Assembly (NCBI GenBank): GCA_019914945.1
Contig: CM034107.1
Span: 682,001 to 746,000, forward strand
Source of the DNA: Typha latifolia
Taxonomy: Eukaryota > Streptophyta > Magnoliopsida > Poales > Typhaceae
Reading direction: 5' to 3'
Length of the DNA: 64,000 bases
The notes beneath the pieces are model-generated. The model made no database searches, had not been told where the DNA came from, and saw only the letters and a program-made list of their open reading frames with translations. This document shows, in pieces, positions 48,412-58,405 of the stretch. The stretch's first letter is position 1; every line of letters starts with the position of its first letter. The position numbers and the translations under genes are program-made.

Positions 48412-48682
48412 GGAGGACGAGGAAGTCCTACTCTTAATTTAAAAAATGACTCAGCATGGACTTTGTAATATTGACCATTATCTTACACAGTAAAAGGGTT
48501 CAGCAACAATTGCCGAGAAACAGTTCTGTGCTGCAACTTAGGATTGTCTCAGCGGTTGGTGGATGAGGAAGTCCTATTATTCTTAGGTTAAAAAATGACT
48601 TGGCATAGACTTTGTAATATATGACCATCCTCTTACACAGTAAAAGTGTTCAGTAATAATTGCCGAGAAACTGGTGTGCTGT
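48412..48682 (+). repeat. Tandem duplication upstream of NLR1
   Basis: Copy one is about 48412-48534 and copy two about 48558-48681. Shared in order: GA(T/C)GAGGAAGTCCTA, AAAAAATGACT, GACTTTGTAATAT, TCTTACACAGTAAAAG, GTTCAG, AATTGCCGAGAAAC. Copy two ends about 115 bp before the NLR1 start codon, so it lies in the promoter/leader. Confidence 0.75.
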
Positions 48683-48798
48683 GTTGATAGAGAGTATAAG
48701 CATCGAGTGGAGCTCTAATTGAGAACCAACTCCAAAGCATCTCCTCGTAGCTTCTTTCATCTTTCTTCTTGGCCTCTCTCCCTCTCCCATTGATTTCT

Positions 48799-51546
48799 AT
48801 GGAGCTTCTCAGTAAAGTTGCAGATCTTGCCCTGGCTCCGTTGTTCGATTTCGTGATGCGGCAGATAACGTATCCGTTTAAAGCCGGCGACAACGTGAAT
48901 GCCCTTGAAAGTGCCACCCGGCATTTGATCACCAAGAAGAAGGATGTCCAAGTGGGGATCGAGGTTGCTGAGAGGGAGGGGAAGACAGCAACTCATCAAT
49001 TGCAAGGGTGGTTGGATGAGGTGGAAGCTACGAAAACCCAAGTGGATACGATGGTAGAGAAATATAAGCAGAGGTGGTTGTGCTTCAAATGCTTCTCACC
49101 CAACTGTTGTTCCAACTACAGTCTCAGCAAAACTGCCGCCGAGTTGCTTCTGGATGTGCAAAGGTTGTTAAATGACGAAAGAACGAAGGAGCTGGCGATA
49201 ACACCGGTGCCGCCTCCTGTACAGGAGGTGCCTATTCCTTCCACATCGACATCATCTCCAAATGCAAATCCAAATCTTGAAGAAGCACTCTACTACATCA
49301 GAGAGGATCAAGTGGTGGGGATGATCGGAATTTGGGGCATGGGTGGCGTAGGGAAGACCCGCCTTTTGCACCAAATCAACAACTCCTTCATTGGCGACTC
49401 TGCTTTTAATCACGTGTTCTTCGTCACAGCTTCTCAATCATGTACAACAGAAACAATTCAGAAGCAGATCGTCCAGATTCTGAACCCGCAGCAACACAAG
49501 GATGTGCCGAGAGATGGGGATGTGTCGGCGCAAGCTAAGTTCATCTTCAACTTCCTCCAAAAGAAAAGTTTCCTCCTGTTGTTGGACGACCTTTGGGGGC
49601 GACTTGATCTGCAGGATGTTGGAATCCCAATTCCGCTCGGGATGGTCGGCGGATGCAAGCGCAAGGTGGTGTTGACCACGCGATCAATAAATGTTTGTGG
49701 CAAGATGGAAGTGAGAAAGAAAATCAAAGTGAAGTGCCTGAACGATGACGACGCATGGCGCCTCTTCCTGGAGAAGGTTGGCGAGGAAACCATCAGCTCT
49801 CATTTTCTCCTACCACGCCTTGCGAAAGATGTCATCAAGGAGTTGGAGGGCTTGCCACTGGCTCTTATCACAACCGGTCGGGCCATGTACGACAAGAAGG
49901 ATCCAAGAGAATGGGAGTATGCCATTCATCTACTTAAGAAGTCGCGACTCGATGAAATCGAAGATCAAGAAGGGAGTACTTTTTATAGATTAAAGTTCAG
50001 TTATGATAGCTTGAATTCTAATACCTTGAGAGAGTGTTTCTTGTCTTGCTCCATGTGGCCCGAGGATTATCGGATGAGGAAGAATGACCTTGTTGAATAT
50101 TGGATGGGATTAGGCTTAATAAAAGAGTTTGACAACATGTCGGAAGTTTATAACGCTGGACACACTCTGAGCGGCAATCTGATAGGCGCATGCTTATTAG
50201 AGGAGGATGAAGAAGGAGATAAAGTGAGGATGCATGATGTGTTACGCGATATGGCGTTGTGGATAACACACGACCAGGGGAAGAACAAGAACAAATGGAT
50301 GGTCTTTAAACATGAGGCTCAACTTGACAAGGAAAATTGGCACAAAGCAGAAAGGATAACGTTGATGGGCAGTGACATCGAAGCACTTCCTCATATTGCA
50401 ACTACATCCTTTTCATCCAAACTCACCACTTTGATGCTTTCAAGTAACCATAAATTGCAAAAGCTTGGAGATAATTTCGGAGCTCTAGTTGCCCTCCAAT
50501 ATCTTGACCTCTCCCGCTGTGGATTTAAACATTTTCCCAATCAGATATGTGGGATGGTCCAGCTCCGATACCTCAACCTTACAGACAATAGAATGCCGTC
50601 TCTCCCTGTGGAGCTGGGATCTCTTGTCAATCTCAAGTTCCTGATTTTACGGAATACTGGAATCCATACAATACCTCAAGGTGCTATTGCAAAACTCAAG
50701 TCTTTGCAGGTTCTCGACTTATATCAAACATGGAGGATTATTGGTGAAAATTTGACCTATTTGGCATCACAACTTTTGGAAGAATTAGAGTGCTCAAACA
50801 ATCTAAAAGGTCTTGGAATTTGCATAGGAGATACGTCGCAACTCTATAGACTTGTTGAGTTGCCCAATGTATCAATCCGGTGGCTCGGCATAAGCAAACT
50901 AGAGAATTCCACTTCCTTGTCCTTGTCGGCTAGCTTTCTTGGGGACAGGCAAATCCTGATGAACTTAGCTGAACTCTGTTTTAGCAATAGCCATGTGACC
51001 CAATTGGTGATTGAAGGTGACCATCGACACCCCACATGGCATCTTCGGGGACTTAAGGTACTCATAATTATCAGTATGGACTGTTTAGAAGAGATAATAT
51101 GGAAGGGAGTAGTTCCCAAGGAGCTGTTTCAGGCTCTTGGCACCTTAAATATAAGTTCTTGTCAGAAGTTGAAAAACATCTCATGGGTTTTGCATCTCCC
51201 TTGCCTTAGGGAACTGAACATAACTATGTGTTCTAGCATGAGGGAAATAATTGCAGTTGTACCGTCTTTAAGAAGAGCAATCACGTGGACCGCTACTTTC
51301 CCTTGCCTCAGGAAGATAGCTTTGTACCGTCTGCCAGAGATGGTTTCCATTTGCCACCCCGCATTCACTTTCCCGGCGTTAAATGTGATCATGGTCCGCC
51401 ACTGTCCGAAATTGAAGAAGCTCCCATTCCGAGCAGGTAACATCCCGAGCAAATTAAGATCTATTAGTGGTTCCAAACAATGGTGGGAAGATTTAGAGTG
51501 GGAAGACAGCAGTGTCAAAACTTCCCTCCAATCGTTTAAACATTGA
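48799..51546 (+). CDS. CC-NBS-LRR resistance protein, RPS2-like (NLR1)
   Basis: An intronless gene of 915 residues. ATG 48799 is chosen because it gives MELLSKVADLALAPLF, shared with the neighbour gene; the frame upstream has no ATG. N-terminal coiled-coil region about 1-130 with a Cys-rich segment (CFKCFSPNCCSNYSL). NB-ARC: P-loop GMGGVGKT (180-187), kinase-2 LLLLDDLWG (Asp263/264), RNBS-B VVLTTRS, GLPLA (351-355), RNBS-D CFLSCSMWPED, MHD 478-480. About twelve irregular LRRs follow, ending in the RPS2-type KKLPF...WWEDLEW block. All nucleotide-binding motifs are intact, so it could be functional as an intracellular sensor of pathogen effectors. It ends soon after the LRR (LQSFKH). First of three tandem paralogues on the same strand. 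Confidence 0.93.
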   Translation: MELLSKVADLALAPLFDFVMRQITYPFKAGDNVNALESATRHLITKKKDVQVGIEVAEREGKTATHQLQGWLDEVEATKTQVDTMVEKYKQRWLCFKCFSPNCCSNYSLSKTAAELLLDVQRLLNDERTKELAITPVPPPVQEVPIPSTSTSSPNANPNLEEALYYIREDQVVGMIGIWGMGGVGKTRLLHQINNSFIGDSAFNHVFFVTASQSCTTETIQKQIVQILNPQQHKDVPRDGDVSAQAKFIFNFLQKKSFLLLLDDLWGRLDLQDVGIPIPLGMVGGCKRKVVLTTRSINVCGKMEVRKKIKVKCLNDDDAWRLFLEKVGEETISSHFLLPRLAKDVIKELEGLPLALITTGRAMYDKKDPREWEYAIHLLKKSRLDEIEDQEGSTFYRLKFSYDSLNSNTLRECFLSCSMWPEDYRMRKNDLVEYWMGLGLIKEFDNMSEVYNAGHTLSGNLIGACLLEEDEEGDKVRMHDVLRDMALWITHDQGKNKNKWMVFKHEAQLDKENWHKAERITLMGSDIEALPHIATTSFSSKLTTLMLSSNHKLQKLGDNFGALVALQYLDLSRCGFKHFPNQICGMVQLRYLNLTDNRMPSLPVELGSLVNLKFLILRNTGIHTIPQGAIAKLKSLQVLDLYQTWRIIGENLTYLASQLLEELECSNNLKGLGICIGDTSQLYRLVELPNVSIRWLGISKLENSTSLSLSASFLGDRQILMNLAELCFSNSHVTQLVIEGDHRHPTWHLRGLKVLIIISMDCLEEIIWKGVVPKELFQALGTLNISSCQKLKNISWVLHLPCLRELNITMCSSMREIIAVVPSLRRAITWTATFPCLRKIALYRLPEMVSICHPAFTFPALNVIMVRHCPKLKKLPFRAGNIPSKLRSISGSKQWWEDLEWEDSSVKTSLQSFKH

Positions 51547-52237
51547 TCACAGTCGTGAATAATTGTCAGAGGTCCTACTCTTCTCTTCTCTTGGGCTGAT
51601 AGATATTTCTGTTGGTGTTGATTTTTTTTTTCTCTTTTACATCCATCTCTGTCATCCCTTGTCATGATTTATTTTCAAAACAGCGAATGGTTTAATTTAT
51701 GCTTTGGTTTGTTGTGGTTTTCTGATCTCAATAAAGGTCATTTGTATGCCACAGGCAAGTATCTTTGTAATTCTACAAGAACAATAAAATGATATTGATG
51801 TCCCCACTACAGCAGAGGAGAATATATAGTCAAATCATTTCCACTCATTTTACAACAAGTCATACTTACAGCAACTTTGGCATGCTATAGATGTTCCTAT
51901 AACTAATTCTTTTTGAGAAGAGCACAACATAACCGAGAGTTAATTAATGTTGTCAGAACTTCCCTCCAACCCTTTTTCCATAGAATGGTTCATTACATCA
52001 AATTAATGATGTAATGGACGTTTGTTCAGCCTCTCGATGGCGGATATCTCTGTTAGTATTAATTCCTTTCGTTTTACACATCTCTGTTATCAAAACAGTT
52101 CATTGTGTTTACAAAACTTAGGAGCTTTCAATTCTACCATATTCCTACATGGTAGGCATCATTTATGGTATCTCGTGTGAATGAGATTTTTTTTTTTTTT
52201 ATATAAGCCCATCGGTAGGATTCCAACAATGATAAAC

Positions 52238-52325
<88 letters not shown>

Positions 52326-52379
52326 ATCTCTGATGCATCAAATTTCTCAAAAAGAGAAGATTAAAAAACCATTCTCAGG
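51547..52379. other. NLR1 3' flank
   Basis: Non-coding. The 52020-52330 part is a diverged relative of the NLR2 and NLR3 3' flanks (shared words TGGATATCTCTGTT, CATTTCAATTTTG-like and ATATAAGCCCATC). It contains a long AT repeat. Confidence 0.45.
52241..52322. repeat. Long (AT)n microsatellite
   Basis: About 41 AT units, uninterrupted. It is the longest simple repeat in the window. Assembly length may be unreliable. Confidence 0.9.
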
Positions 52380-53130
52380 TGCAACAAAATGAAAAAGAAG
52401 AGGAAAAAAATAAAGACTTGTCATAAATCTGAGAAGCAGCAATAATTCGGGCAATGCGATGATGCATTCACTAGCTTCAGAACTTTCCTCTCAGGGTTAA
52501 TACTCCTGCCATACAAAGAATAATCTTGAGAAAACCACTACAAATGAGTTGAACCGTAGAAAAAAAAATCTTACTAATAGATAATACTTGAATATATTGG
52601 CTATCCATTCCAGAGTGGCAACTCACTTGGAGTTAATGGAGCACCTTACCTGAATAATTTTATGATACAGTACATCCACACATATAATCCAATTCAAATG
52701 CATATATATGGCAAATTTACTTATACTAGACCAACCAGTGGTAAGAGAAAAGAGCTTACATTCTTTTGACACTGTTATTGTTATGATCAATCAATACCCA
52801 CTAATATTTCCCTTTCTTTACATGTCTGTAGAAGAACTGTTGTAATTAGTCCAAATCAAGCACTCGGACTATATCTCTTCACTTTTGTGCGACGATTAGC
52901 TTAGTTTCCTTATAAATAACAATATACTACTCATATGACTGATCAGAGCAATTTGTTGCGAACCTCTGGTCAGTTTCATTGTTCATCCATGTTTGACCGA
53001 ACTTCACACTGTAACACCCAGTTGATGAGACGGATTCCTTTCTTATCCTTTTCCCAAAGAAATCTCGTAGCAATCTTAACACTTGGTCGAGGGTGGAATT
53101 TCCAATGCAGGAATGGGTGAGCCAGAAACA
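52380..53130 (+). repeat. Duplicated intergenic module, copy A
   Basis: Shares ordered sequence with copies B (56640-57390) and C (62380-63156): ATAAATCTGAGA, CCATTCCAGA(G/T)TGGCAAC, ATAATCCAATTCAAATGCAT, CTTATACTAGACCAA, TTCTTTTGACACTGTTA, TATGATCAATCAATACC, CACTTTTGTG and CAATTTGTTGCGAACCTCTG. It lies directly upstream of NLR2, so it may act as its promoter. Confidence 0.7.
52911..52918 (+). promoter_or_regulatory. TATA-like element in module A, candidate NLR2 promoter
   Basis: TATAAATA, 454 bp before the NLR2 ATG. The same element is in module B (57161-57168) but reads TGTAAATA in module C. Use as a promoter is an inference from position and conservation. Confidence 0.35.
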
Positions 53131-53371
53131 GTTGTATTGCTGCAACTTGGCATTTTTTATTTTTTCGGCAGACCTACAACTTTACAAATTTGAATGATTA
53201 CTTATTTGTTCTCTTGTGAAATAAGAAAATCATTACTTAATTGATTAGAAGTGGCCGGCTAACCTATCGCATCGAGTGCGAGGTCTAAATTGAGTACCTA
53301 ACTCCAAAGCATCTTCTCGTATAGCTTCCTCATCTTGTTTCTTGGCCTCTCTCCCTCTCCCGTTGATTTCT

Positions 53372-56185
53372 ATGGAGATTCTCAGTAAAGTAGCAGATCT
53401 TGCCCTGGCTCCGTTGTTCAATTTCGTGATGCGGCAGCTGACGTATCCGTTTAAAGCCGGCGACAACGTCAGGGCCCTCCGAAGTGCCAGTGGGCATTTG
53501 CTCACCAGGAAGGAGGATGTCGTCGAGATGATCGAGATTGCGGAGAGGAATGGCCAGAAACCAACTCATCAATTGCAGGAGTGGTTGGATGAGGTGAAAG
53601 CTACGAAAGCCCAAGCGGATGAAATGGTAGAGAAATATAAGCAGAGGTGCATGTGCTTCAACTGCTTCTCACCCAACTGTTGTTCCAACTACAGTCTCAG
53701 CAAAACTGCCGCCGAGTTGCTTCTGGATGTGCAAAGGTTGTTAAATGATGAAAGAACGAAGGAACTGGCGATAACACCGGCGCCGCCTCCCGTCCAGGAG
53801 GTGCCTGTGCCTACAACATCGACATCATCACCAAATGCAAATCAAAATCTTGAAGAAGCACTCCGCTACATTAAAGAGGACCAAGTGGGGATGATCGGAA
53901 TCTGGGGCATGGGTGGAATTGGGAAGACCGCCCTCCTCCAACGAATCAACAATTCTTTTATTGGGGACTCTTCTTTCGATGTTGTGATCGTCGCCACAGC
54001 TTCTCAATCATGTACAACGGAAAAAATTCAAAATGAGATAGCCGAGAATCTAAAACTGCAGCGCGATGGGGATGTGTCGAGAAAAGCTAAGATCATCTTC
54101 AATTTCCTGAGCAAAAGAAGTTTCCTCCTGTTGTTGGACGACCTTTGGGGGCGACTTGATCTGCAGGATGTTGGAATCCCATTTCCGCTCGGGATGGTCG
54201 GCGAACACAAGCGCAAGGTGGTCTTGACCACACGATCAATAGCTGTTTGTGGGCAGATGGAGGTGAGAAAGAGGATCAAAGTGGAGTGTCTAAACGAGAA
54301 CGATGCATGGAGCCTCTTCCTGGAGAAGGTTGGCGAGGAAACCATCAACTCTCATCCGCGCGTACCTAGCCTTGCAAAAGATGTCATCAAGGAGTTGGAG
54401 GGTTTGCCGCTGGCTCTTATCACTATCGGACGAGCCATGTACGAGAAGAAGGATCCGAGACAATGGGAGTATTCCATCAATTTACTGCGGAATTCACGAC
54501 TCCACGAGGTCGAGCAAACGGGTATGGAGGAAGAGACTACTTTTTATAGGTTAAAGTTCAGTTATGATAGCTTGAAGTCCGACACCTTGAGAGAGTGTTT
54601 CTTGTCTTGCTCCATGTGGCCCGAGGATTGTTCTATCAGTAAGAGCAGACTCATCGAGTGCTGGATGGGATTAGGCTTAATAAAAGAGTTTGCCAGCATG
54701 TCTGAAGCTTATAACACTGGACACACTCTGATCGGCGACTTGATAGGGGCATGCTTATTAGAACAGAGTCAGCAATATGATTTTTTGTTGAGGATGCATG
54801 ATGTGTTACGCGATATGGCATTGTGGATAGCACGCGACAACGGGAAGAACAAGAACAAATGGATTGTTTCTGGAGATGACAGACCATTGGACAAAGAAAT
54901 TTGGCATGAGGCGGAAAGGATATCGCGAAGTTTCGGTATGATCCCAGAACTGCCTCCTATTCCATTTGCAACAGCCTCTTCTTCAAACCTTACCACTTTA
55001 ATTCTTAACGGTATAGATGACTTGAAAGTTCTTGGAAACATCGGAGCTTTTGTTGCACTCACGTATCTCGATCTCTCCTACTCTGGATTGGTTTGTTTTC
55101 CCATAGAGATATGTGGGTTGGTCCAGCTCCAATACCTCAGTCTTGAAGAAAATGGTATACAGTCACTCCCCGAGGAGTTGGGATCTCTTGTCAATCTCAA
55201 GTTCCTGATTCTGAGGCATACTGCCGTCCAAACAATACCTCAGGGTGTTATCACAAAACTCAAATCTTTGCAGGTTCTTGACTTATACGAATCTGATGGT
55301 ACTGATGAAAGAAATTTGACTTATTTACCATCACTCGTTTTCAAAGAGTTGGAGTGCTTAAACAATCTAAGAGGTCTCGGAATTTGTGTAGAGGGTATAT
55401 CACAACTCAATAAGATTATTGAGTTGCCCAGTCTGTCAGTAAGGTCCCTTGCTGTTAGTAGGTTGGAGTCCACTTCCTTCTCCTTCACGTCCAGCTTCCT
55501 TTCGAACGAGAAAATTCAGTCGAACTTAGCTGAACTTTGTTTGAAGAAAAGCAATGTGACCCAAGTGGTGATGGAAGGTAGCCATTTACACCCCACATGG
55601 CATCTTCGGTCACTTGGGAAGCTACAAATTCGTAATCTGCGTTGTTTAGAAGAGATAATATGGAAGGGAGTGGTTCCCAGGGAGTTGTTTCAGGCTCTAA
55701 GTATTTTATCTATAAAAGGTTGTGACATGCTGAAGAATATTTCGTGGGTTTTGCATCTCCCATGCCTTAATGATCTGCGGGTAATTGAATGTTCAACTAT
55801 GAGGCAACTAATTGCTGATGGGACAGAAAATCATGGTGAGAATATTGCAGATATAGCAGAGAAAGAAGAGAAAGGAATCATGTTGACCTCTACTTTCCCT
55901 TGCCTCAAGGAAATATTTTTGGATGACCTACCAGAAATAGTTTCCATTTGCCACTCCATGTTCGCTTTCCCAGCTTTAGATAATATCACTGTCTATGAGT
56001 GTCGGAAATTAAAGAAGCTCCCATTCCGACCAGGTAATATACCGAGCAAAATACGGAGCATTTATGGTACCAAAAAATGGTGGGAAGGTTTAGAGTGGGA
56101 AGACAGCGGTGTCAGAACTTTCCTCCAACCTTTTTACGAAGAAGATTCTGATTCTGATGATTCAGTATCAGCAGATAGTGGTTAA
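53372..56185 (+). CDS. CC-NBS-LRR resistance protein, RPS2-like (NLR2)
   Basis: An intronless gene of 937 residues. ATG 53372 gives MEILSKVADLALAPLF, matching NLR1. P-loop GMGGIGKT with Lys185, kinase-2 LLLLDDLWG, VVLTTRS, GLPLALITIG, CFLSCSMWPED and MHD starting at 475 are all intact. The LRR region follows, with a longer late insert than NLR1 (about residues 830-850, rich in Glu/Asn). The KKLPF...WWEGLEW block is followed by a distinctive acidic/Ser tail (EEDSDSDDSVSADSG) absent from NLR1 and NLR3. The region from 53663 and the kinase-2 region are almost identical to NLR1, suggesting recent duplication or gene conversion. The last codons and downstream DNA recur at 63157. Confidence 0.93.
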   Translation: MEILSKVADLALAPLFNFVMRQLTYPFKAGDNVRALRSASGHLLTRKEDVVEMIEIAERNGQKPTHQLQEWLDEVKATKAQADEMVEKYKQRCMCFNCFSPNCCSNYSLSKTAAELLLDVQRLLNDERTKELAITPAPPPVQEVPVPTTSTSSPNANQNLEEALRYIKEDQVGMIGIWGMGGIGKTALLQRINNSFIGDSSFDVVIVATASQSCTTEKIQNEIAENLKLQRDGDVSRKAKIIFNFLSKRSFLLLLDDLWGRLDLQDVGIPFPLGMVGEHKRKVVLTTRSIAVCGQMEVRKRIKVECLNENDAWSLFLEKVGEETINSHPRVPSLAKDVIKELEGLPLALITIGRAMYEKKDPRQWEYSINLLRNSRLHEVEQTGMEEETTFYRLKFSYDSLKSDTLRECFLSCSMWPEDCSISKSRLIECWMGLGLIKEFASMSEAYNTGHTLIGDLIGACLLEQSQQYDFLLRMHDVLRDMALWIARDNGKNKNKWIVSGDDRPLDKEIWHEAERISRSFGMIPELPPIPFATASSSNLTTLILNGIDDLKVLGNIGAFVALTYLDLSYSGLVCFPIEICGLVQLQYLSLEENGIQSLPEELGSLVNLKFLILRHTAVQTIPQGVITKLKSLQVLDLYESDGTDERNLTYLPSLVFKELECLNNLRGLGICVEGISQLNKIIELPSLSVRSLAVSRLESTSFSFTSSFLSNEKIQSNLAELCLKKSNVTQVVMEGSHLHPTWHLRSLGKLQIRNLRCLEEIIWKGVVPRELFQALSILSIKGCDMLKNISWVLHLPCLNDLRVIECSTMRQLIADGTENHGENIADIAEKEEKGIMLTSTFPCLKEIFLDDLPEIVSICHSMFAFPALDNITVYECRKLKKLPFRPGNIPSKIRSIYGTKKWWEGLEWEDSGVRTFLQPFYEEDSDSDDSVSADSG

Positions 56186-56793
56186 TATTTGTAAGAGACG
56201 ATTGTTCTGCTTTCCGATCGGTGGATATCTCTGTTGCTGTTAGTATGTTCCTTTTTCTCTGTTACATCTCTGTTACTTTTCGAAACGTCTACTTGTATTA
56301 GAACATTAGGAGTTTAATTTTAATTCCGTCTGTGTTTCTTGATGAAGGATTGATTGATTGATTGAGTGGAGTTTTTTTAATTTTATTTTATTTGAGAGAA
56401 TGATCGAGTGGGGTTAGCATCATAGTATAGCTTTCCCATTCTATTGCCAATCCTCTGCCAAGCTCCTATATGATAAGTACAAATAATATATGATGATCAA
56501 AACCTGTTAAAATTGTTTCCTCCATTTTAATTCTAACGATCTCGTGTGAATAAGATATTTTTCTATATAAGCCCATCACTAGGATCCCACAATGATGAAC
56601 TTCAATTTTTGTTGCGAAAGGAAAAGATTTCTCTGCTGCATTCAAAAGAAGATAAAAATTAAACTCTTCATAAATCTGAGAGAATTAGCCGCAATAATTC
56701 AACAAAACATGTGATTGCCGCAGTCATACAAAGAAATGACTCCAATGATGTTTTCCACCAAGTTTGAGTGAGGCTAATATTTGTAAGAGGGCA
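56155..56793 (+). repeat. NLR2 tail plus 3' flank, source of the 63157 duplicate
   Basis: Nearly identical over about 640 bp to 63157-63791, with a few substitutions and small indels (for example one GATTGATT unit fewer in the other copy). It includes the last nine codons and stop of NLR2. Confidence 0.85.
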
Positions 56794-57390
56794 AGTATTC
56801 TGCTATCAGTTGGATATCAATCAAAGGAAAAGAAAATCTATCCATTCCAGATTGGCAACTCCCTTGCAGGTAATGCAGCACCTTACCAGCATAATTTTAT
56901 GACACCGTACATGCACACATATAATCCAATTCAAATGCATATATATATATATATATATATGGCAAATTTACTTATACTAGACCAATCGGTGGTAAGAGAA
57001 TAGAGCTTACATTCTTTTGACACTGTTACTGTTATGATCAATCAGTATCCACTAATATTTCCATTTCTTTACATGCCTGTAGAAGAACTGTTGCAATTGG
57101 ACCAAATCAAGCACTCGTACTATATATCTTCACTTTTGTGGACGATTAGCTTAGTTTCCTTATAAATAACAATATACTACTCATATGACTGATCAGAACA
57201 ATTTGTTGCGAACCTCTGATGAGTTTCATCGTTCATCAATGTTTGACCGAACTTCACACTGTAACAGCCAACAGTTGATTTCCGTATGGTATCTTCTAGC
57301 CCTAACCAATCATCAAGACCAAGTGTTTGGAGTTCTTGTCACCTGCGCTAATTTATTTTCAAGTTAAATGGGTGGAAAGCATGGACAGAA
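56640..57390 (+). repeat. Duplicated intergenic module, copy B
   Basis: Same ordered words as module A. Its far end (GGTGGAAAGCATGGACAGAAATGG) matches the far end of module C immediately before the 63157 junction. A TATAAATA element sits at 57161. NLR3 lies 1.6 kb further on, so this copy is no longer adjacent to a gene start. Confidence 0.65.
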
Positions 57391-57493
57391 ATGGCGGACA
57401 TTCAAGAAGTACTTAAGTTTGCTAGAGAAACCTTTTACGTTTACTTTTCAGCGTGGAGGATGAGGATGGATTGCTGTGCCAGTTTTTTTTTTT

Positions 57494-57571
57494 TTAATCT
57501 TTTTTCCTTTGATTGATAATCCAATTGTTAATTTGCTTTAGTTGCAATCCTGTTTCCCTTTCCAGATTAGG
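57494..57571 (-). pseudogene. Relic of a KNOX (class II) homeodomain, recognition helix
   Basis: On the minus strand the frame reads [20 protein letters not shown], then KKD and a stop. Class II KNOX proteins (KNAT3/4/5/7) have [20 protein letters not shown] at homeodomain helix 3. The only change in that stretch is Phe to Ile, after which the frame ends in an A-run on this strand. The rest of the homeodomain, ELK and MEINOX parts are absent nearby. It is therefore a fragment, perhaps captured by a transposon or retroposed. Confidence 0.7.
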
Positions 57572-57595
57572 CATTCTTATGGTGGCAATGGCAAG

Positions 57596-57840
57596 AAGGG
57601 GGAGAAATTGCGATGGGAAGGGAAAGAAAACATAGAGGGAGAAAAAAAAAGAGGAGGAAGAAAAAGAGAAGGAGAGGGAAAATAGGGACGAGGGGGGGTT
57701 GATCCTCACAGGGAGGAAAGTCGTCCCCTCCTTTATCCATTCAGGCTAGGAGAGAGGAGAGAGGAGAGAGGAGAGGGAGAGATCGCCAGCAGCGGTAAGA
57801 AGAGACGTGCTAAAAGGAGAGAAAGAAAGGAGGAGGTACA
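57596..57840 (+). repeat. Polypurine (GA-rich) tract
   Basis: Two purine-dominated runs (about 57596-57700 and 57745-57840) occur, including four AGGAGAG units near 57748-57777. They interrupt the otherwise AT-rich spacer. Confidence 0.7.
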
Positions 57841-58330
57841 TAACTCAACTCTGACATAGCTAGTTCCAATTCTATGTTTCTTGATTAAGGGTTGATTTTG
57901 TTCCATTTTATCGTAATCCTCTACCAAGTTCCTACTACATGATTAGTAGTAATGATGCTAAAAGGATTGATTTTGTTCCATTTTATTTATTTTATTTTTT
58001 ACTATCTTTTTTTATTGAATGAGATATTATAATACAAAACCTATCAAACAAGCAAAAAGGGGAAATCGTTTACAACAAGATTTATTTAAAAGGCTTTAGA
58101 GATATTAAACCATGGGCTTTTAATATTTGACGAGAAGATTCAAAGGTCTTTTGCCTGCGCTGGTTTCTATTTTAGCACTACAATCCGCGTTTTCTTCTTT
58201 TATTGTGAGACTAAACTTATTTTTTCTTTAATTAGGCATTGTGAGGCTCTCAATTGGAGGAAAGAAAATTTAATGCCTACTAGGGGCACGTGATGCCCTC
58301 ATAACCGAGCTTATTCTTATCGTTTTAGTC

Positions 58331-58405
<75 letters not shown>

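Noticed and set aside
48769..48798. Upstream extension of NLR1 (and the same for NLR2 and NLR3)
   Set aside because: The extended frames begin with TTG; the first ATG gives the shared N-terminus MELLSKV / MEILSKV / MELLNGF.
57185..57367. Short + strand frames MTDQ(S/N)NLLRTS in modules A and B
   Set aside because: Similar peptides arise only because the modules are duplicates; frames differ downstream and codons show no coding constraint.
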